Assembly (NCBI GenBank): GCA_037951165.1
Contig: JBBDHG010000031.1
Location: 1,155,501 to 1,219,500 of the forward strand
Origin: Lophius americanus
Taxonomy: Eukaryota; Chordata; Actinopteri; Lophiiformes; Lophiidae
Length of the DNA: 64,000 bases
Direction of reading: 5' to 3'
A model generated the notes under the pieces. The model ran no database searches, was not told where the DNA came from, and saw nothing but the letters and a program-made list of their open reading frames with translations. The position numbers were made by a program, and so were the translations under genes. Of this stretch, positions 34,195 through 47,253 are shown in pieces (the first letter of the stretch is position 1; each line of letters opens with the position of its first letter).

Positions 34195-34260
34195 ACCCAA
34201 CTCCTTTATGTTGCTAGGAGAGAGAGATGAGTAGCCTTTGTGAAACGATGGAGAAATCTG
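34195..34260 (+). repeat. Short repeat shared with 63085-63135
   Basis: Both contain aggagag...gatgagtagcctt.gtgaaac..ggaga. The family is unknown. Confidence 0.6.
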
Positions 34261-35356
34261 ACTTACATGCAAGAGTGTTATTATTTTCATCCATTGCCCC
34301 CAACCAATCATTTTGTTCGGTGTCCCAGGAGGGTGGAATCTTTCCCAGCTGACATTTGGCAAGAGCCAGGGTACACCCTTGATGTAGCGCCACAGTTTCA
34401 TCACAAAATGTGTGAATGGTCATCGCGAATAGAGAGGATTCACACTTATGGGCAAATCAGAGTATCTAGGTCACCTAACGTGTTTTAACTGTGAGAGGAC
34501 GCGGAAGTTCCTGAATCGATTACATGCAAACATGGGGAAAAGAAGTAAATTTAAAACAAAGAAGCCCTAGGTGGATTTGAAACTGGAACGTCTTGCTATG
34601 CAACAACTGCGCTACCCAAGTAAACAAAGGTGGAACAAGGAATGGTGTTTGTACTAGAGTGACATCTCAGTACAAAAACGCCCTTGGAGCTTATTCACAA
34701 GCTGACTTAAGATATTTGATATCCGTCTTTATGTCTCTCTTTCTATCTGCCGTAATTGTCTTTTATTTGCAAAGGGTGGACAGTTAGTAGGTATGAAGTA
34801 ACATGTTATTTTGTGGAAGTACGCAGTCTCCGAGTCTTATTTACTTTAATCTGCATTAGTTTTCTTGTCTTAAAAATGTAGTCTTAATGGTCAATTATTT
34901 ATGATTTTACCGAATATAATATGTCATTTTTTATATTATAATATATTATATTTGGTTATTTCTAATGCTCAGACTGTATTATTTATTTGAATCTTCTAAA
35001 CTTCTTATTTTTATTCACTGTATGCCTCTTTAAAGCACCTTACTTTGATTAATGAGTTTTTCCCACCGTCCTCAATATTGTGAGAATTGTTTTACATTTT
35101 TGCTTATAACTCAAAAACTACAGAACCAATTTGGGCAAAACGTCTTGGAGGGGTGCGACAGGAGGTAGACAAGCTGAACAGACATCTAAACACGGGTGCT
35201 ATTGTTGTTCATACTGCAAAAAAAAAGTATTAAATATGACAGAATGTAGAACTTAGTAGTCGACCCATCAGAACTGGGATTCTGTAGGGGTTCATATCGG
35301 GTTAGCTGTGACCTATGAGCCACAGCAGTGAAGTATGATGATTTGAAAATACTCAC

Positions 35357-35418
35357 TCTGAAGAATCTATGAAGTATATGACAAGGGCTCCAATGCTGAG
35401 AGCAAATACCAGCACCAC
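35357..35418 (-). CDS. kcnma1: kcnma1 exon: S1 transmembrane segment
   Basis: 62 nt encoding VVLVFALSIGALVIYFIDSS plus the first two bases of the next codon. This is the S1 helix of Slo1 (about human 116-135). The acceptor follows a good pyrimidine tract ending in ccag, and the donor is gtgagt. It enters in phase 0 and leaves in phase 2, joining the next exon to give SSDP where human has SSNP. It is the most upstream exon seen. No S0 or N-terminal exon was recognised between here and position 64000, so intron 1 is at least 28.5 kb. Confidence 0.95.
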
Positions 35419-35879
35419 CTGGAAGAAACAGAGAGAAACAACCGTTTTACTTAACTTCAATTTATGAACGAGATAAAAACATTCAAAATATACATTTACA
35501 TATGATGGAGGTGGTAGAGGCTTAATCTTCGGATGCAAATGGAAACAGGAATCATGTGTTACCAATTTTAATCTTTTAAAAATATTTGTAGGGTGTAAAA
35601 CAACCAACTATTAAACAAAGTCTGTTTTCTTATTTTTCTATCATAACTCCTCAGTTAAATTATGTCGCATTTGGACGAATGAATCCAGAAAACTAGATAT
35701 AATTCTGGAAATAATCAACAATCTGACTCCAAAATGTGAAAACTGCACACGGCCCATCGTTCTACCACGTTTCTTGGATATCCGTTAAGTCGTTCATGTG
35801 CAAAAGCCAAAAACAATCCAAAAGTTCTATTTTGGAATGCTCATAAAAGCAGTAAAAACTATTTCCTGACTCCACCCCT

Positions 35880-36980
35880 TAACGTGGATCCTTTACAGTT
35901 TTAATGAGTTGTTCCTCCCTACATGAACAACCCCTATACCAAAAAGTCCATCTCTTAATTTATACGCAATAGATTGAAAATTGTCAATAAAGCCTTATCC
36001 AACAACGCCTAAGATGGTGAAGGGAAAATTTGTGACTCCACCCCTTCAACCTGATCATATGTCCAACTCTCCAACATAATTACATGAAATATGTCAAAAA
36101 ACGTTCATGCGATCATGCTACACAAATATAACCTCTGTGGCGGGGGTAATTTTGACAAATGTTGACATGAATCCGGACCTATTCAAATTTGTAGCTCCAC
36201 ACACGCCCCGCCTTTATACTAATTTTACGGTAATCTGTCAAGTAGTTTGCAGTAGTAACTGACAAAAAAGAAATTCAAAATATTTAAAATAGTATTTTTA
36301 AAGAACACAATGAAATGAAAACAGTTCTTCTACCCTCAAAATCAAAATCCATCTCGTAGTTTATGCCTGTGAGATGGAAATGGTCCGAAAAGCCATATTT
36401 TGCAATATTAAAGAAAGTTTTCTGTAACCACTCCAAAATGAAATGGGGTCATCACCAGTACATGAACAATCCTTAAACCGAGTTTCATAAAAATCCATCA
36501 CTTAGTTTATACACGACAGAAGGAAATGATCCCAAAAAATTCCGGGTTTCATCCCTTCAAACTGGTCCCATTCAAGTTCAAGAGTTATTTAAAATCATAA
36601 GTTCTGTACTCCCAGAAAGTTTTGTGGAACGCAGTGTAGTTGTTTATGCAGAATTGACAAAAACAATCCAAAAAGACATTGGAGTCTTGGAATTCAAAAA
36701 AGCTGTCAAAGAAATTCCTGGTTCCTCCTCTTTATGCAAATTCACTCCAAAATTGAATTTCTCTCTTCCTCGCTGCTGAAAAAAGTATTAAACTAAAAGT
36801 AGAATGCACCATGATTCATAACAATCCGATATGTAGTTTATGTTGGAGAAACGGAAATTATTCCAAGTGCCTCATCTTTCGATGTTTAAAAAAAGTCATA
36901 AGAATTCCTGGCTTTCCCCTTTATCCTGATCCACTTAACATTTTTATAGGTTATTTCTTCTCATACACCAAACAGTCCCA
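35880..36980 (-). repeat. Degenerate tandem repeat with a recurring motif
   Basis: About seven to nine diverged units carrying tgactccaccccttcaac, catgaacaatcc, accaagtttcataaaaatcc and catc.c(g/t)tagtttat words. It appears as an old array of a diffuse repeat class rather than a single transposon. Confidence 0.6.
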
Positions 36981-37239
36981 CCAAGGTTCATGAAAGTATG
37001 TCAGTGTCGAAGGCATAGGCAAATGCAGACGTTTATTTTTCATCAATCTAACCGCTGCATCCATTTTCAGAACGCTCCAACACCACGACAGTACAGCCCA
37101 TGACCGTGAATCTGATAATGACTTCCTTTGTGTCAGAAGACACATTTTAGGATCCTACAACGGCTGAAAGCAGCAAGAAATGATTCTTGGGCTATACGAC
37201 AAATCTGATTATTGTTTTTCCGACCCCTCAATTCCAAGT

Positions 37240-37640
37240 CTTCTTGGACAGGTTAACCTCCCTGAAGCAGAACCAAAGAAGCTCTTAGTGTCTCGTCAGC
37301 TGTGGAAGAAGCTCCCCGAGTAACTGGGGTCTGCTCAAACTGTCAGCATGCTTAAATCAACTCTTAAAACTTTACTGTTTACTGCAGCCTCTCATCTTCT
37401 TAAACGTTCCCCACTAAGTTCATCTCCATTAGTTTGCATTTTTTCTTGTCTTTTATTTGCAGTTTTAATTATATTCTAATGGCTTGAATTTAACAGTCTC
37501 TCATGCTCTTCATCTATTATGTCCTTTTAAGTGCTCTTAATGTCTTATCTTTAATTTGCTCTGAGTCTCTGTGAAGCTCTCGTGTCGGAATGGTTACTGT
37601 ATAAATGAGCTCGCCTCGGAGCTATAAAGATCCATCAGAT
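37240..37640 (+). mobile_element. LINE 3' end fragment
   Basis: The plus strand reads RQLWKKLPE*LGSAQTVSMLKSTLKTLLFTAA from about 37295, the conserved C-terminal end of non-LTR reverse transcriptase ORFs of fish (PRLWNSLP...TFKSRLKTHLF). A tail holding gaatggttactgtataaatgagctcgcc follows, and a second copy of that tail lies at about 37785-37830. Confidence 0.75.
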
Positions 37641-37784
37641 AGCTGAGTGACAGAAAATTAACATTTCTTGACGATAACGTTTTTGGGTGACTGCAGTTTT
37701 AGCTCCTTTCCAATTTATTCTCATTATTGAGCTGAATCTTTCTTATTGTTACTCTAAGTGGTCTTTTTGCATTAAATTACCTCA

Positions 37785-37860
37785 TGTCTGAATGGCTACT
37801 GTATAAATAAACTCGCCTTGAAGCTACAATCATTTATCAATTAACCGAGTGACAGAAAAT
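37785..37860 (+). repeat. Second copy of the LINE tail sequence
   Basis: The words tgtctgaatggctactgtataaataaactcgccttgaagctac repeat, with a few changes, the tail at 37583-37625, as does the following cagaaaatta. Either a second truncated insertion or a local duplication. Confidence 0.65.
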
Positions 37861-37957
37861 TAAGAATATTGATAATTAAGTAGTTCACAGACACCCAATA
37901 TTCTGATACATTTGTTTCATTTAAATGAATATCTTTGTGAGGCAGGACCTCCCTGGA

Positions 37958-38350
37958 TCACATTTGTTGGTCCAGAACATGCAGGATTAGATTAAGATCT
38001 AGATTTGGGGCCCAAGTTAATACCTTTGAAGGGTCATGTCCCTCAAACCCTTTCTCTAGCGTGTAAGGGAGCACAATAGTGCTGGACGAGGTGGCCGCCA
38101 TTAGGGAATGCGTTACCGTGAAGGGGGGTACTTGGTCTGCAGCAATGTTTAAGTAGGTGCAACGATGACTATGCACCCGACCGTCCGAATGATGTGAAAT
38201 ATAATGTGATTCATCAGACCACGCACAACACCTCTTTCCATTGCTCCGTGGTTCCGTTCTGATGCTCATGTGTCCATTGTAGGAGCTTTAAGCACTGGAC
38301 AGGGGTCAAAGATCACTCTGACTGCTCTGTGGCTACATAACTCCATACAC
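37958..38350 (-). pseudogene. Tc1/mariner transposase relic (long open piece)
   Basis: The minus strand keeps a 103-codon open frame that mixes two reading phases of a Tc1 transposase. RCCAWSDESHYISHHSDGRV corresponds to the SDES..SDGR region in a shifted frame. TYLNIAADQVPPF and FEGHDPSKVLTWAP..DLNLILHVLDQQ match TYLNIVADQV and WFEEHDKEFKVLTWPPNSPDLNPIEHLWDVLDQQ. The DNA upstream to about 38350 belongs to the same element. Catalytic motifs are damaged. Confidence 0.88.
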
Positions 38351-39262
38351 TGATTAGATTAGATGTTTGATCAGATTTCATTTTGGTCAAATTTTTTAGA
38401 CATATCTCATACACACGTGTACATATACATATGTATAACAAACCAGGGTTCAACTGTACATATTTACATAAACAGAAATTCATACATTCATTTTTTTTTT
38501 GGTTGACTGAAAAGGTTCAGGCTGAGCTACAGCTTATTATGCAACATTTAAAAAAAAAAATCAGATTCTGTTTTAGTGGTGCTCCTAAACTCTCAAAAGC
38601 AAAGCTGTCCACAATTATTAAAAGAAAACAATAACAAAAAAAACATACAAACAAGCAATTGCAATCTGCAATGTTCTGACATCTTTCAGTTAGAACCAGC
38701 ATCAGCTTTTTCATCAATTTGTTTTTCAGTAGCTCAACTGTGGGAAAGACTAGCCTTCTCTTCCCACATGCATCAACCAGTCATGGATGCCAGTGACACT
38801 GTTGTCCTTTATTAGACCACATTGCAAACCGGGAAAAGCAGACAAGAACTGAAGTTCTGAAGATGCTCTGACCCAGTTGTCCAGCCAACACAATCTGGTC
38901 TGTGTCGAAGTCTCTAAAAACCTTTCACTTTACCATTTTTCCTGCTTCCAACATCAAACTTCGGGACAAAAGGCTCACCCGCTCTATATCCCGCCCACCG
39001 ACAGGTAATGACAAAATAAATGCTATTCACCTCAAATGTCAGTGGATGTAACGATGTGGCTGATTTTGTTTATGCAGCCTTTTCATGGAGAAAATCAAAC
39101 ATTTTATAGAGGTTTTTTAGTGAGGCAGAGGGGACCACTGCACTACACAAATCAGATCTAATAGTTAGAGTTGTAGCTTTAGTTGGTTTATTTTCTTAGA
39201 AGCACAAGTAAGAGGACCTCAAACAGCTCAATAAAATTGTTTCCACGAATAATTAACGCCTG

Positions 39263-39721
39263 TTAACGAGCACCGACAGACCTCCATGCTTCCTGTAAAG
39301 CCTGTTTTAATCCTGTTACATAAACCAGGGGGAAAGAGTCGCTGTTTGGAGCCGCAGTGTCGCAAACAATCTCATCACTCACTGTACATTTGGCAGTGTA
39401 AATAAATACGCGGAAAGTCGAATCATGGTGTAAATTTGCGAGCGGAAGAGTGGGCGAGGTGGCGGCTTCAGCTTTCACACACACAAACAAAGAAGGAGGA
39501 TGCAGCAGCAGAGACCAGCCACAGCAGAGCAGCGGGATAATGAAAAGAAAACCGGGTGTTGCTTTTTTTAACCCTCTGCCAAGGGAAATAAAACACAACC
39601 TGGAAGAGAGGTGGAAGCAGGTTAATAAACAGGAGATCCAGGTGTGACGCCAATCCACCTCAGGTGAAACTGGACCGTCAGGGCTGTGGTGTAAATACGA
39701 AAAGTTAAATGAGAGTAGCAT
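39263..39721 (-). other. Unassigned 152-codon open frame
   Basis: The longest uninterrupted frame in the window, beginning MLLSFNFSYLHHSPDG. It matches nothing I recognise. The complementary strand is purine-rich, which lowers the chance of minus-strand stops. No splice context was found that joins it to kcnma1. Probably non-coding. Confidence 0.15.
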
Positions 39722-40679
39722 ATATCAGCATAACTCATTATTTGGAGGTTAAGCAGAGATGGGTGTGCTTGAGGAGTAAGAAAACAACCTGGTTACATTG
39801 AACAGGAACCTTTTCAAAGTGTGTTTTGTCAGTTTATAAATAGAGCAAAGAAAGTAAAAGTTCAGAAATAGAAAAGAGATGAAAAAAATCCTACCAAAGA
39901 GTAAACTAAAAAATAGACATTACTGCAATTACTTTATGTGCTTCTCTGCCGCCAGGGTTATAAATAAAGTTTAAGTCATTAAGTGACATTGAAAAGTCAA
40001 AAGCAGGTCTGTAATGATGCTGCAAAAACAACTGGCGTAATTTTTCCTTTCAAAGCGTCTGCAGACGAGGGCTCGACCCAGACGGAAAGGTTTGTGATTG
40101 ACATCAGAACAAATGTATTACATGCTGAGTTACACTAGCTGGTCATATTGACCTGACCTGGCTTTCATCTATTTAGAAATGACACAATGGCCGCCCCCAA
40201 ACAAAAAGCCAGTAGCCATACATAATGAATTAGCCCTGCTTCAGTCATTTCCATGATGTGAAATTGTATTGTCAACCTGCAACCACTGATGGCTCCCTAA
40301 TGACAAAAAGCCCCCGCATGCATTTTTAATGGAGACTTCTTCTTTGAGAGGCAGGAAATCTCTTTATCCCTCCGACCGGTCCCTGTCCAGAAACTGTAAA
40401 CAACGTTGGTGCAACCCTAGAAAGGCTCCCGCCGCCGCCAGAGGACGATTAAGTGATGGCGGTAATTAAAACAGAGACGGCCAAGTATGACTCCACCCAC
40501 AAGGGGGCACATTGAGAAAGCACTGACCGCTGCATGATGAGCCGCCATTACTGACCCTGTAGAGTGACTGTCAATAGTCTCATGTTGTTGTCAACAACAC
40601 CTTCAAGGACACTCGAGACTCTGATACCCACAACGGCTAAACAGGTCCTTTGACTTCAGTTACACCCTATTTAAATTTA

Positions 40680-41110
40680 ATTATATCCCTGAAAAAGTAA
40701 ATACTAAGGTTATTGAGGAATCTTCATCATCGCCGTAGATCCTTCGTTTAACGCCATAACCATTTCGTGGATCATTTTCAAATTTTATCCCCACATAGAC
40801 ATTAGAGGGAGGAAGAAATGGAATGATTTTGGGAAAGGTCAGTTTCTTAATGTTTTCGGGCCATAATTTCTCAACAATTGGTCCGATAGTCCAAAATTTG
40901 GTGAAAGAATCAACTTGAGGAGTTATATCATTCATATATCATATTTTACTCTAATACTTCATATTTTACTCACTAAGGGTACCTTTTATTGTTGTTATTA
41001 TTGATGAAAAACACTTTTTCGGACATAATTTCACATTTAATTTGAGGAGTTCAATCACAGTGTTTGCTTGTCCAATGCAGGGGATTGGGGGTCTTTTCAG
41101 GGATGTATGC
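40680..41110 (+). repeat. CAGGGGATTGGGG repeat family, copy 5 (longest)
   Basis: It reads in the forward sense: ccataatttctcaacaattggtccg, catattttactctaatacttc, attttactcactaagggtac, gaaaaacac, cataatttcacatttaatttg, gaggagttcaatca, tccaatgcaggggattggggg, then gggatgtatgcttgctgtgggggatgac. It starts further out than the other copies. Confidence 0.8.
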
Positions 41111-41989
41111 TTGCTGTGGGGGATGACAACATGGGCCTTGTTCCCAAATCTATTTTTGTGCAGATTCTCATTCATCCAGGTCATGACAATCCTCGAATGT
41201 GGATTCCAAAGCAACAACTTCAAACAAGAGGTTGCTTTGGATTCAACCTTCAAGAATTTCCAAAAGGACCTTAATAAATTCTAGTAATTATATTGTATAT
41301 TCCCAGTATATTGTTGCGCATAAACCCAAAATATATAATCAAAATATGAGGAACCAAAAAGGGAACACAAACAAAATTCCAGTACAAGCTGACTAAACTC
41401 ATCGTTACATCAATTTTATTTTGACTTTGTCATACCAACATGTGTGCTAATGTTTGGGTCTAGTGGGCCTTCATCAGAGCACAAAGGGAGACTGGAGATC
41501 ACACAGTTTATAGGGTGGTACCTTCTGAAGTCACTGAATAGTTCTATGAGCCTGGTTGCCTATGAGGTTTATTGGAAGGTACCATGGCTTTGATCCTCTG
41601 GTGGGAGCATATTTGTGAAAACGTCCATGTGACTTGGAACGGCATGTTTTTGGTTTTGCCAGGTGTAGGCTTTTGCTTCACTGTGGGAGTATCCGTAACT
41701 ACCGAGTTCATTTTAAAAATTGAATGTCTTCCAGTTCTTCATCGGAGCAGTAAATGTCAGTTGATTCAAATCATCAAACAATGACTTGGCCCCGGCTGCA
41801 GTCCAAAGTAGCGGATGACTAGTAAGATCATGGAGTCGCGCATTCCCAATATGTTGTTGTGCTTCAACCCAAAATATTTAATCAAAATATGAAGAACCAA
41901 AAAGGGAGCAAAAACAAAATTCCAGTGCAAGTCGACTGAAGTCGCACCTGTGTGCATGGATGATTGTTTGTCTCTATGCGTTGGCCCTG

Positions 41990-42095
41990 TGATGAACCTG
42001 TGACTTGTCTCCGCCTCCCTCCCATGTCAGCTGGGATCAGCTCCAGCTGCCCCACCGCCCCAGTTCAGGATAAGCACTTATAGATAATGGAAAAA
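41990..42095 (+). mobile_element. SINE 3' portion, fish type
   Basis: The words ggccctgtgatgaacctgtgac, tgtcagctgggatcagctcc and ggataagcacttatagataatgg are the standard 3' half of a common fish SINE. The head is absent. Confidence 0.75.
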
Positions 42096-43079
42096 AAGTG
42101 TTTCATACAGTAAGAAAATTCATATAATTTCTACTAGATTAAAATGCTGACCTTTGACCTTCATCACTAGTGTTGTGTGAAGGTTACAGTAACCTGTTTG
42201 GACAGGTATTTCAAATATTGACAGAACTGTCTTGGTGTAAAATGCCTAACTTCTATAACTGTAAAGGTGCTGAATTCACACTTTTGACTTTGCTGTGTAG
42301 AGTTTTAGTTGAAAAAATGAAATGAACCAATCGTCTGTGTATTAAGAACAGAATTAAGATAATCTTATTTTACAATAGTGGTCCTGCTAAGAGAATCTAA
42401 GATGGGCTCATTTAGATTGTGGTATAAGCATCTTCAACAGATTCTACATTGGGGGGTTGTGTTATTCTGATCTTCTACAGTATCTAAAACAGGATTGAGG
42501 AGAACCAGGGGTCAGTTTGTTCCGTATACTCTTAAAGCCTGCGGCCACTGCAGGATCAAAATGGTCATTGGTGGGATGCCAGAGATTTGTGAGAGCGGCG
42601 GACTGACTCCTTTCTCCTGCATGTCACACCCGGTTCATTAATCTCTTGTTCTCCTATGCATCTCCATAATGGTATGGCTGTCTGTTCTGGTGATCCCCAT
42701 GACTTCCAGCAGTGTCCCCTGGAAGGCAAAGCCGCTTTTCAAGATAAAATGACTTCAGAAGGCTCTTGGTGAATTCCAGACAGACTGTCCCCAAGACTCC
42801 CTTTCATTCATTTGTGTTTTTTGGGACTCAATGAACCACACAATAGCAGAGAAAATAATCAATAAGGCATCCTCTAGCTAAATAATGCAATAATAGAGTG
42901 TGATATGAATGGCAGCACAAATGATCGTCCAATTTATCCCTTCGGATTTCTTTCTCAAAAGAAACTCTCACTGAATACTGATGTGTCATGGATTTATGAA
43001 GCAAATGCTTCAGAGCTTTAGAGCTTTCATCCATAGAAAAACTACAATACAGGCCTACTGTATGCACTGTAAATTCATC

Positions 43080-43335
43080 CATCCGTCCATTTTCCTTTGC
43101 TAATCAAGGTTTGGGTCACAGTGTCAGAAGGTCAAGTAGGGTTTTCCCAACATCCACCCGCCCAGTAACGCTCTCCAGCTCATCCCAGAGGATCCTGAGG
43201 CGTCCCCTAGCCGGATGGGATATATAACCCTCTCATCCTAGTTGGCCGTGTCTGTAAAGTCTCCAAAGAGAGGCACCCTGGAGGACTCCTAATCACGTGC
43301 CCCAACCACCCCTACCGGCTCTTCAGATCAGCGGT
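43080..43335 (+). repeat. Fish LINE-type repeat fragment (non-coding part)
   Basis: The order ccagtaacgctctccagctc, tcctgaggcgtcccctagcc, gatgggatatataaccctc, gtctccaaagagaggcaccc, ggaggactcctaatcacgtgcccaaccacc follows a very widespread fish repeat. The pieces at 46805 and 49270-49510 belong to the same class. Confidence 0.65.
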
Positions 43336-44214
43336 TTTTTGTCCCTCAAGGGGAAATTTGATGTGCAGAAGTGGTAGAGACAGACAGAAATACTCCATAC
43401 AATGAGACATGAGACAAACCAACAGTCACAACCCAAAGATAAATAATTGCGTCTGTTCATTAAAAAGATCTAGAATGGCAGCTTTGATGGTAAAAATGAA
43501 AGACATAAAAGGCAATGCTAATAGAAATACCCAACAAAGTGCTACTGAGCAGTGCAGTTAAGGTTAGAGCAAATTAAGTGCATTAATTGCACTCGGGGAC
43601 GTAGGAGAACTTAAAGCTATTTCTTTTCACCTTAGGGAGCCTGAATCTCCGACCAGACGAGAGAGGATGGTCGGCGTTGTCCATAATGGAATGTGCTTAA
43701 CGCATAATTTGTCTGTGATAAGTATCGGCCAGTGAAAGCAGCTTCATGCCAATAATTTTACTGGCCGTTTTGACGATGCTGGATAGACGGGGGGTTTTTG
43801 TGCACTAAAAGGTTTCCATACCAAGATATAAAACCGAAGGTTATTTTAACTGAATAAAAGATTTGTAGCAAAAAAACTTTCAACGTGAAGGAGGAATTGC
43901 TCTAGTCCGAGTTCCACAACTTATCCCTGCGGCTGAGCCCAGCCGTTCTACATCGGAAGCTCATTTCAGCCACTTAGTGTAGTCTGGACGCTGAAAGGAG
44001 AGGACGCTGGCGTTGTTTGTTCGCCGCTTTTCCATCAGAGTTCTACAGCCTGCAATACTATTAACCGACAAGTATACCTTTTATTGTTGGTCACCGGCAA
44101 ACCTTTTGAATATATATCTGTATTTGTATCCGTTTTTCTGTATTTGTATTTGCAAGTATTCTACCGAGTCTGGTGACGGTCCGCCTACCTTTTTGATTAT
44201 AAGATCTCTCTCCT

Positions 44215-44640
44215 CACTCACCAGTGCATCCATGGTAACGCACCCCCCTACCTGAAAGAACTACTCAGCCCACTGACCTCGACACGATCCCTTCGTTCTA
44301 CCCACTCATACCGCCTCCTCCTTCCCCGGACTAAGCTCAGCACCATTGGTGATCGGGCCTTCTGTTCTGCTGCCCCTCGTCTGTGGAATGCACTCCCTGA
44401 CCATCTCAGGGCTCCACAGATCACTGACACATTTAAAAAAAGGCTTAAAACTTTCCTCTTAGCAGAACCTATAACTTTAATTAACATTGCTGCTTTTTGG
44501 TCAGGCTTTTATATAGTTATTATTTTATTTTTTATTGATGCTTTTATCTGCTTTTGCTTTGTAGCACTTTGAGATTTGATCCAAATGTAAAGTGCATTCT
44601 AAATTAAATGTATTATTATTATTATTATTATTAATAATAA
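44215..44640 (+). mobile_element. LINE (L2-like) 3' end with ATT tail
   Basis: From about 44217 one frame reads LTHQCIHGNAPPYLKELLSP, then TRSLRSTHSYRLLLPR, GDRAFCSAAPRLWNALPDHL and TFKKRLKTFLL. This is the conserved end of an L2-type non-LTR reverse transcriptase ORF, still open for about 85 codons. The tail tagcactttgagattt... ends in (ATT)n. The 5' part of the element is missing, as usual for truncated LINE insertions. Confidence 0.88.
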
Positions 44641-44682
44641 TAATAATAATATGTCTGGTTCTCCGCCACCGGAGAACCAGAC
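44604..44682. repeat. Two adjacent palindromes at the LINE tail
   Basis: The (ATT)n tail flips into (AAT)n at about 44631, making a self-complementary stretch of about 40 bp. Immediately after it, 13-bp arms (gtctggttctccg at 44653-44665, complement at 44670-44682) form a perfect hairpin with loop ccac. Confidence 0.85.
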
Positions 44683-44889
44683 ACCAAGATACTTGCATGA
44701 GGATGTAGACTCATCCTCAGCCCCGAGGGGGCCATTCACCATTATTATGGCAGTGAAGACTCTCATGCCATCCAAAAACCGTTCCAGTCTGATCTGAAGA
44801 TGAAAGACGGTTGAGGCAAACTTATTCACATCATCCGCAAACAGCAGAGATGAAAAGCTAACAAATATGTATCATCTCTGTTTTAGCCT

Positions 44890-45010
44890 CATGGCTATAC
44901 ACTTCCTGTTAAAATACCGTATGAATTTCCTGTATTTGCTGTCTGTCAAAGCCCTTTGGAATCATATGTTGGTATCTAAATGCTATATAAATATATTTTT
45001 AATATAATCA
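44890..45010 (+). repeat. Probable LINE/SINE tail
   Basis: The words gccctttggaatcatatg...ctatataaatatattttt resemble the usual fish LINE ending (gcgctatataaataaaatt). No coding part is visible before it. Confidence 0.4.
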
Positions 45011-46804
45011 ATAATCCTGACATTGAAATTCATATTAAAACTGACTCTTGTCTTGCTGCTTGTTTGGTTTCCGTCTGGTTCAGAGGGGCTGTAAATGTGA
45101 TTCTTGGATTGTGAGGGACCCCTCCATCCTCATAAATGTCTTCGCTAACCAGACTTTGTTTACGACGCTCCATCCTTCGCTGAGGGTGACAACAACAAAG
45201 TACCATGTTTATGTTTCACACGGCTTTAAGCCTGATCTACTGCAGCCCTGACAAACAGATGCTGAATGAACATTAGGGATATTTACAGTGTCGTTACTGT
45301 CCTACTCCTGGTCACCTGACTTCTGTGACATGTGATGCAACTCAACTACGACCTCAAGCTGCTGCTGTTGTCCTTATTGACAGCTAGCAGGAAGGGAGCA
45401 TTGCTGACTAAATCACCATGGCCTCATGATGACCTTTGTAAACTCTGAGATTCTCAACTGTCTATTTAAACCCTGTCGGAGAACAAACAGTTTTAAAATA
45501 GAGCAAGACAATAATGGCTGGAATAAATAATCCCCATTATATTAATAAATCTATGATCGTCAATCAGAATTAGTCCCATCATGCTTAACAGTTATTTATT
45601 TACTCTTTTCTATGTAACAAACCCATCAGCAGGCCTTTATTATGTAATTTACTATACCGACATAAATATTTATCATTAGCATTATCATTATTATTGCTAT
45701 AAATGTAGTACAATCCAATATATTTTCCAACATCAACTTCGGGAAGAAATGTTACAAGATATACATCCCACCACCGCCAGTGGCCATGGTAATGAGATAA
45801 TCTATGTTATTCTGACTTCACCTTTTGCCAATTTTATGTACATCACTTTGTGAACTGTGTTTATGAATATGCTGCTCTACATAAATAAAGTTGGAGTTAT
45901 TATACTAGCTGCTGACTGAAGAAATAAAGTTAATGTAAACTGATAAGTGAATAAGCATAAAACAAAGTTGTATGTGCAAAATATGTAATTATTTTTTTAT
46001 TGGTCTATTTCACGCTGCTTTCTTCAAGGAGGGCCTGATGCGCCTTTATTCCGCCCTCTTGGTCATTATAATAGCGCAGAGCCCATAATGGGGTGTCTGA
46101 GTTGTTCCACCTCTGAGATATTAGCAGAGGTAGCCACAGAGGTGAAATGCCATCTGTATAAATGGGATCCAGGAGTGTTGCAGATAAACATGACAAGCTT
46201 TGAAAAATAGATTAACATCTAGATGTTTTACATTTCCATTTATACATTTATTTTATCCATAGAGACAGTTGTTTGTGTCTGTGACTGAAGGAAAACTCTT
46301 AAAAACAAAACTGGTGAAACATCTGGTTCACACACCATTTTATCAATCTCCTGTTTTTAATCACAGCATTAAATAATATGAAATAATCTCTAAACTTTAA
46401 TCTTTAAGAAATGTTAACTTTCACATGCAAATGCAAAATATATATAAAAAAGAAAAAATAATATATAGGCTGTATCTGTGAAGAGTCAGACTGGGCCTTT
46501 AAAAGACAGCTGCGTTCCTTTTAAGCTCAGACCTGCGGAGGTCTGAGTTGGCGACAGGCAAAAACACAACATGCATACTAATGTGCTTCTAGACACAAAC
46601 CTGATGCTTGGCATGAAGTCACAATAAGCCACCCAGCATGGCTCCAAAACCCTCATCTGCATTAACAACAAACTACGTTGAAACCGTCCATATCAGCGTC
46701 CTCTGATGGATTCTTGCTTTCTACAAGGTCACCAGCAGGAGACAGAAAGTAGACAGGAGGACATTTTCACCAAGTCTCCATCCCGGATCTCAAAGGAAGT
46801 CTAT

Positions 46805-47058
46805 GGCTAGATGAGATATATAATCCCTGCAGAGTGTACTGGGTCACAGTTTGAGGATCATGGAAAATAGGAGGCGTCCAGACCAGATTCCAAAACCACC
46901 TCAACGGGCTTTGTGTTATGTTAAGAATGTAATGTTTCTTTTCATCATGTTACTTGAGTTAAAGGTTAGATTTTTGTGAGTAGTTGGAATTAAAGATCAT
47001 GGGTGCGGAAAATAATGACATTACTTTACATCTCATTTTGCTATTCTTTTTTTTAAGG
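46805..47058 (+). repeat. 254-bp duplication, copy 1
   Basis: It matches 49405-49658 at a constant offset of 2600 with about five substitutions and no indel, starting at ggctagatgagatatataat and ending near tttaagg. The first 100 bp are LINE-type repeat and the rest is other sequence, so the junction itself is duplicated. Confidence 0.95.
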
Positions 47059-47253
47059 GGAACAAATAATTCTTGGGGCGCTCTGATCATGATATAAAAA
47101 ACAACCAAACAACGGACGAAGAGACCAATCCCCTGATTAAGCAAATCAAATTAAACCAACCAACCAACCAAATTGGCTAACTATTATTTAACACCTTCCC
47201 CACACACACACCCCTCCTGGAACAAGATGTTCCAGGAGGGAGAAGAACCATTT

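Larger units (their letters stand above)
26799..35356 (-). other. kcnma1 intron between S1 and S2 exons
   Basis: 8558 bp. It contains a repeat-family copy (28120-28400), a SINE tail (30735-30830) and a Tc1 relic (31722-32035). The rest (28.4-30.7 and 32.1-35.3 kb) shows only unique-looking sequence and chance frames. Part of 34195-34260 recurs at 63085-63135. Confidence 0.8.

Noticed and set aside
39263..39721. 152-codon minus-strand open frame, the longest in the window
   Set aside because: No recognisable domain and no splice context, and purine bias on the opposite strand explains the lack of stops. Kept only as a low-confidence note.
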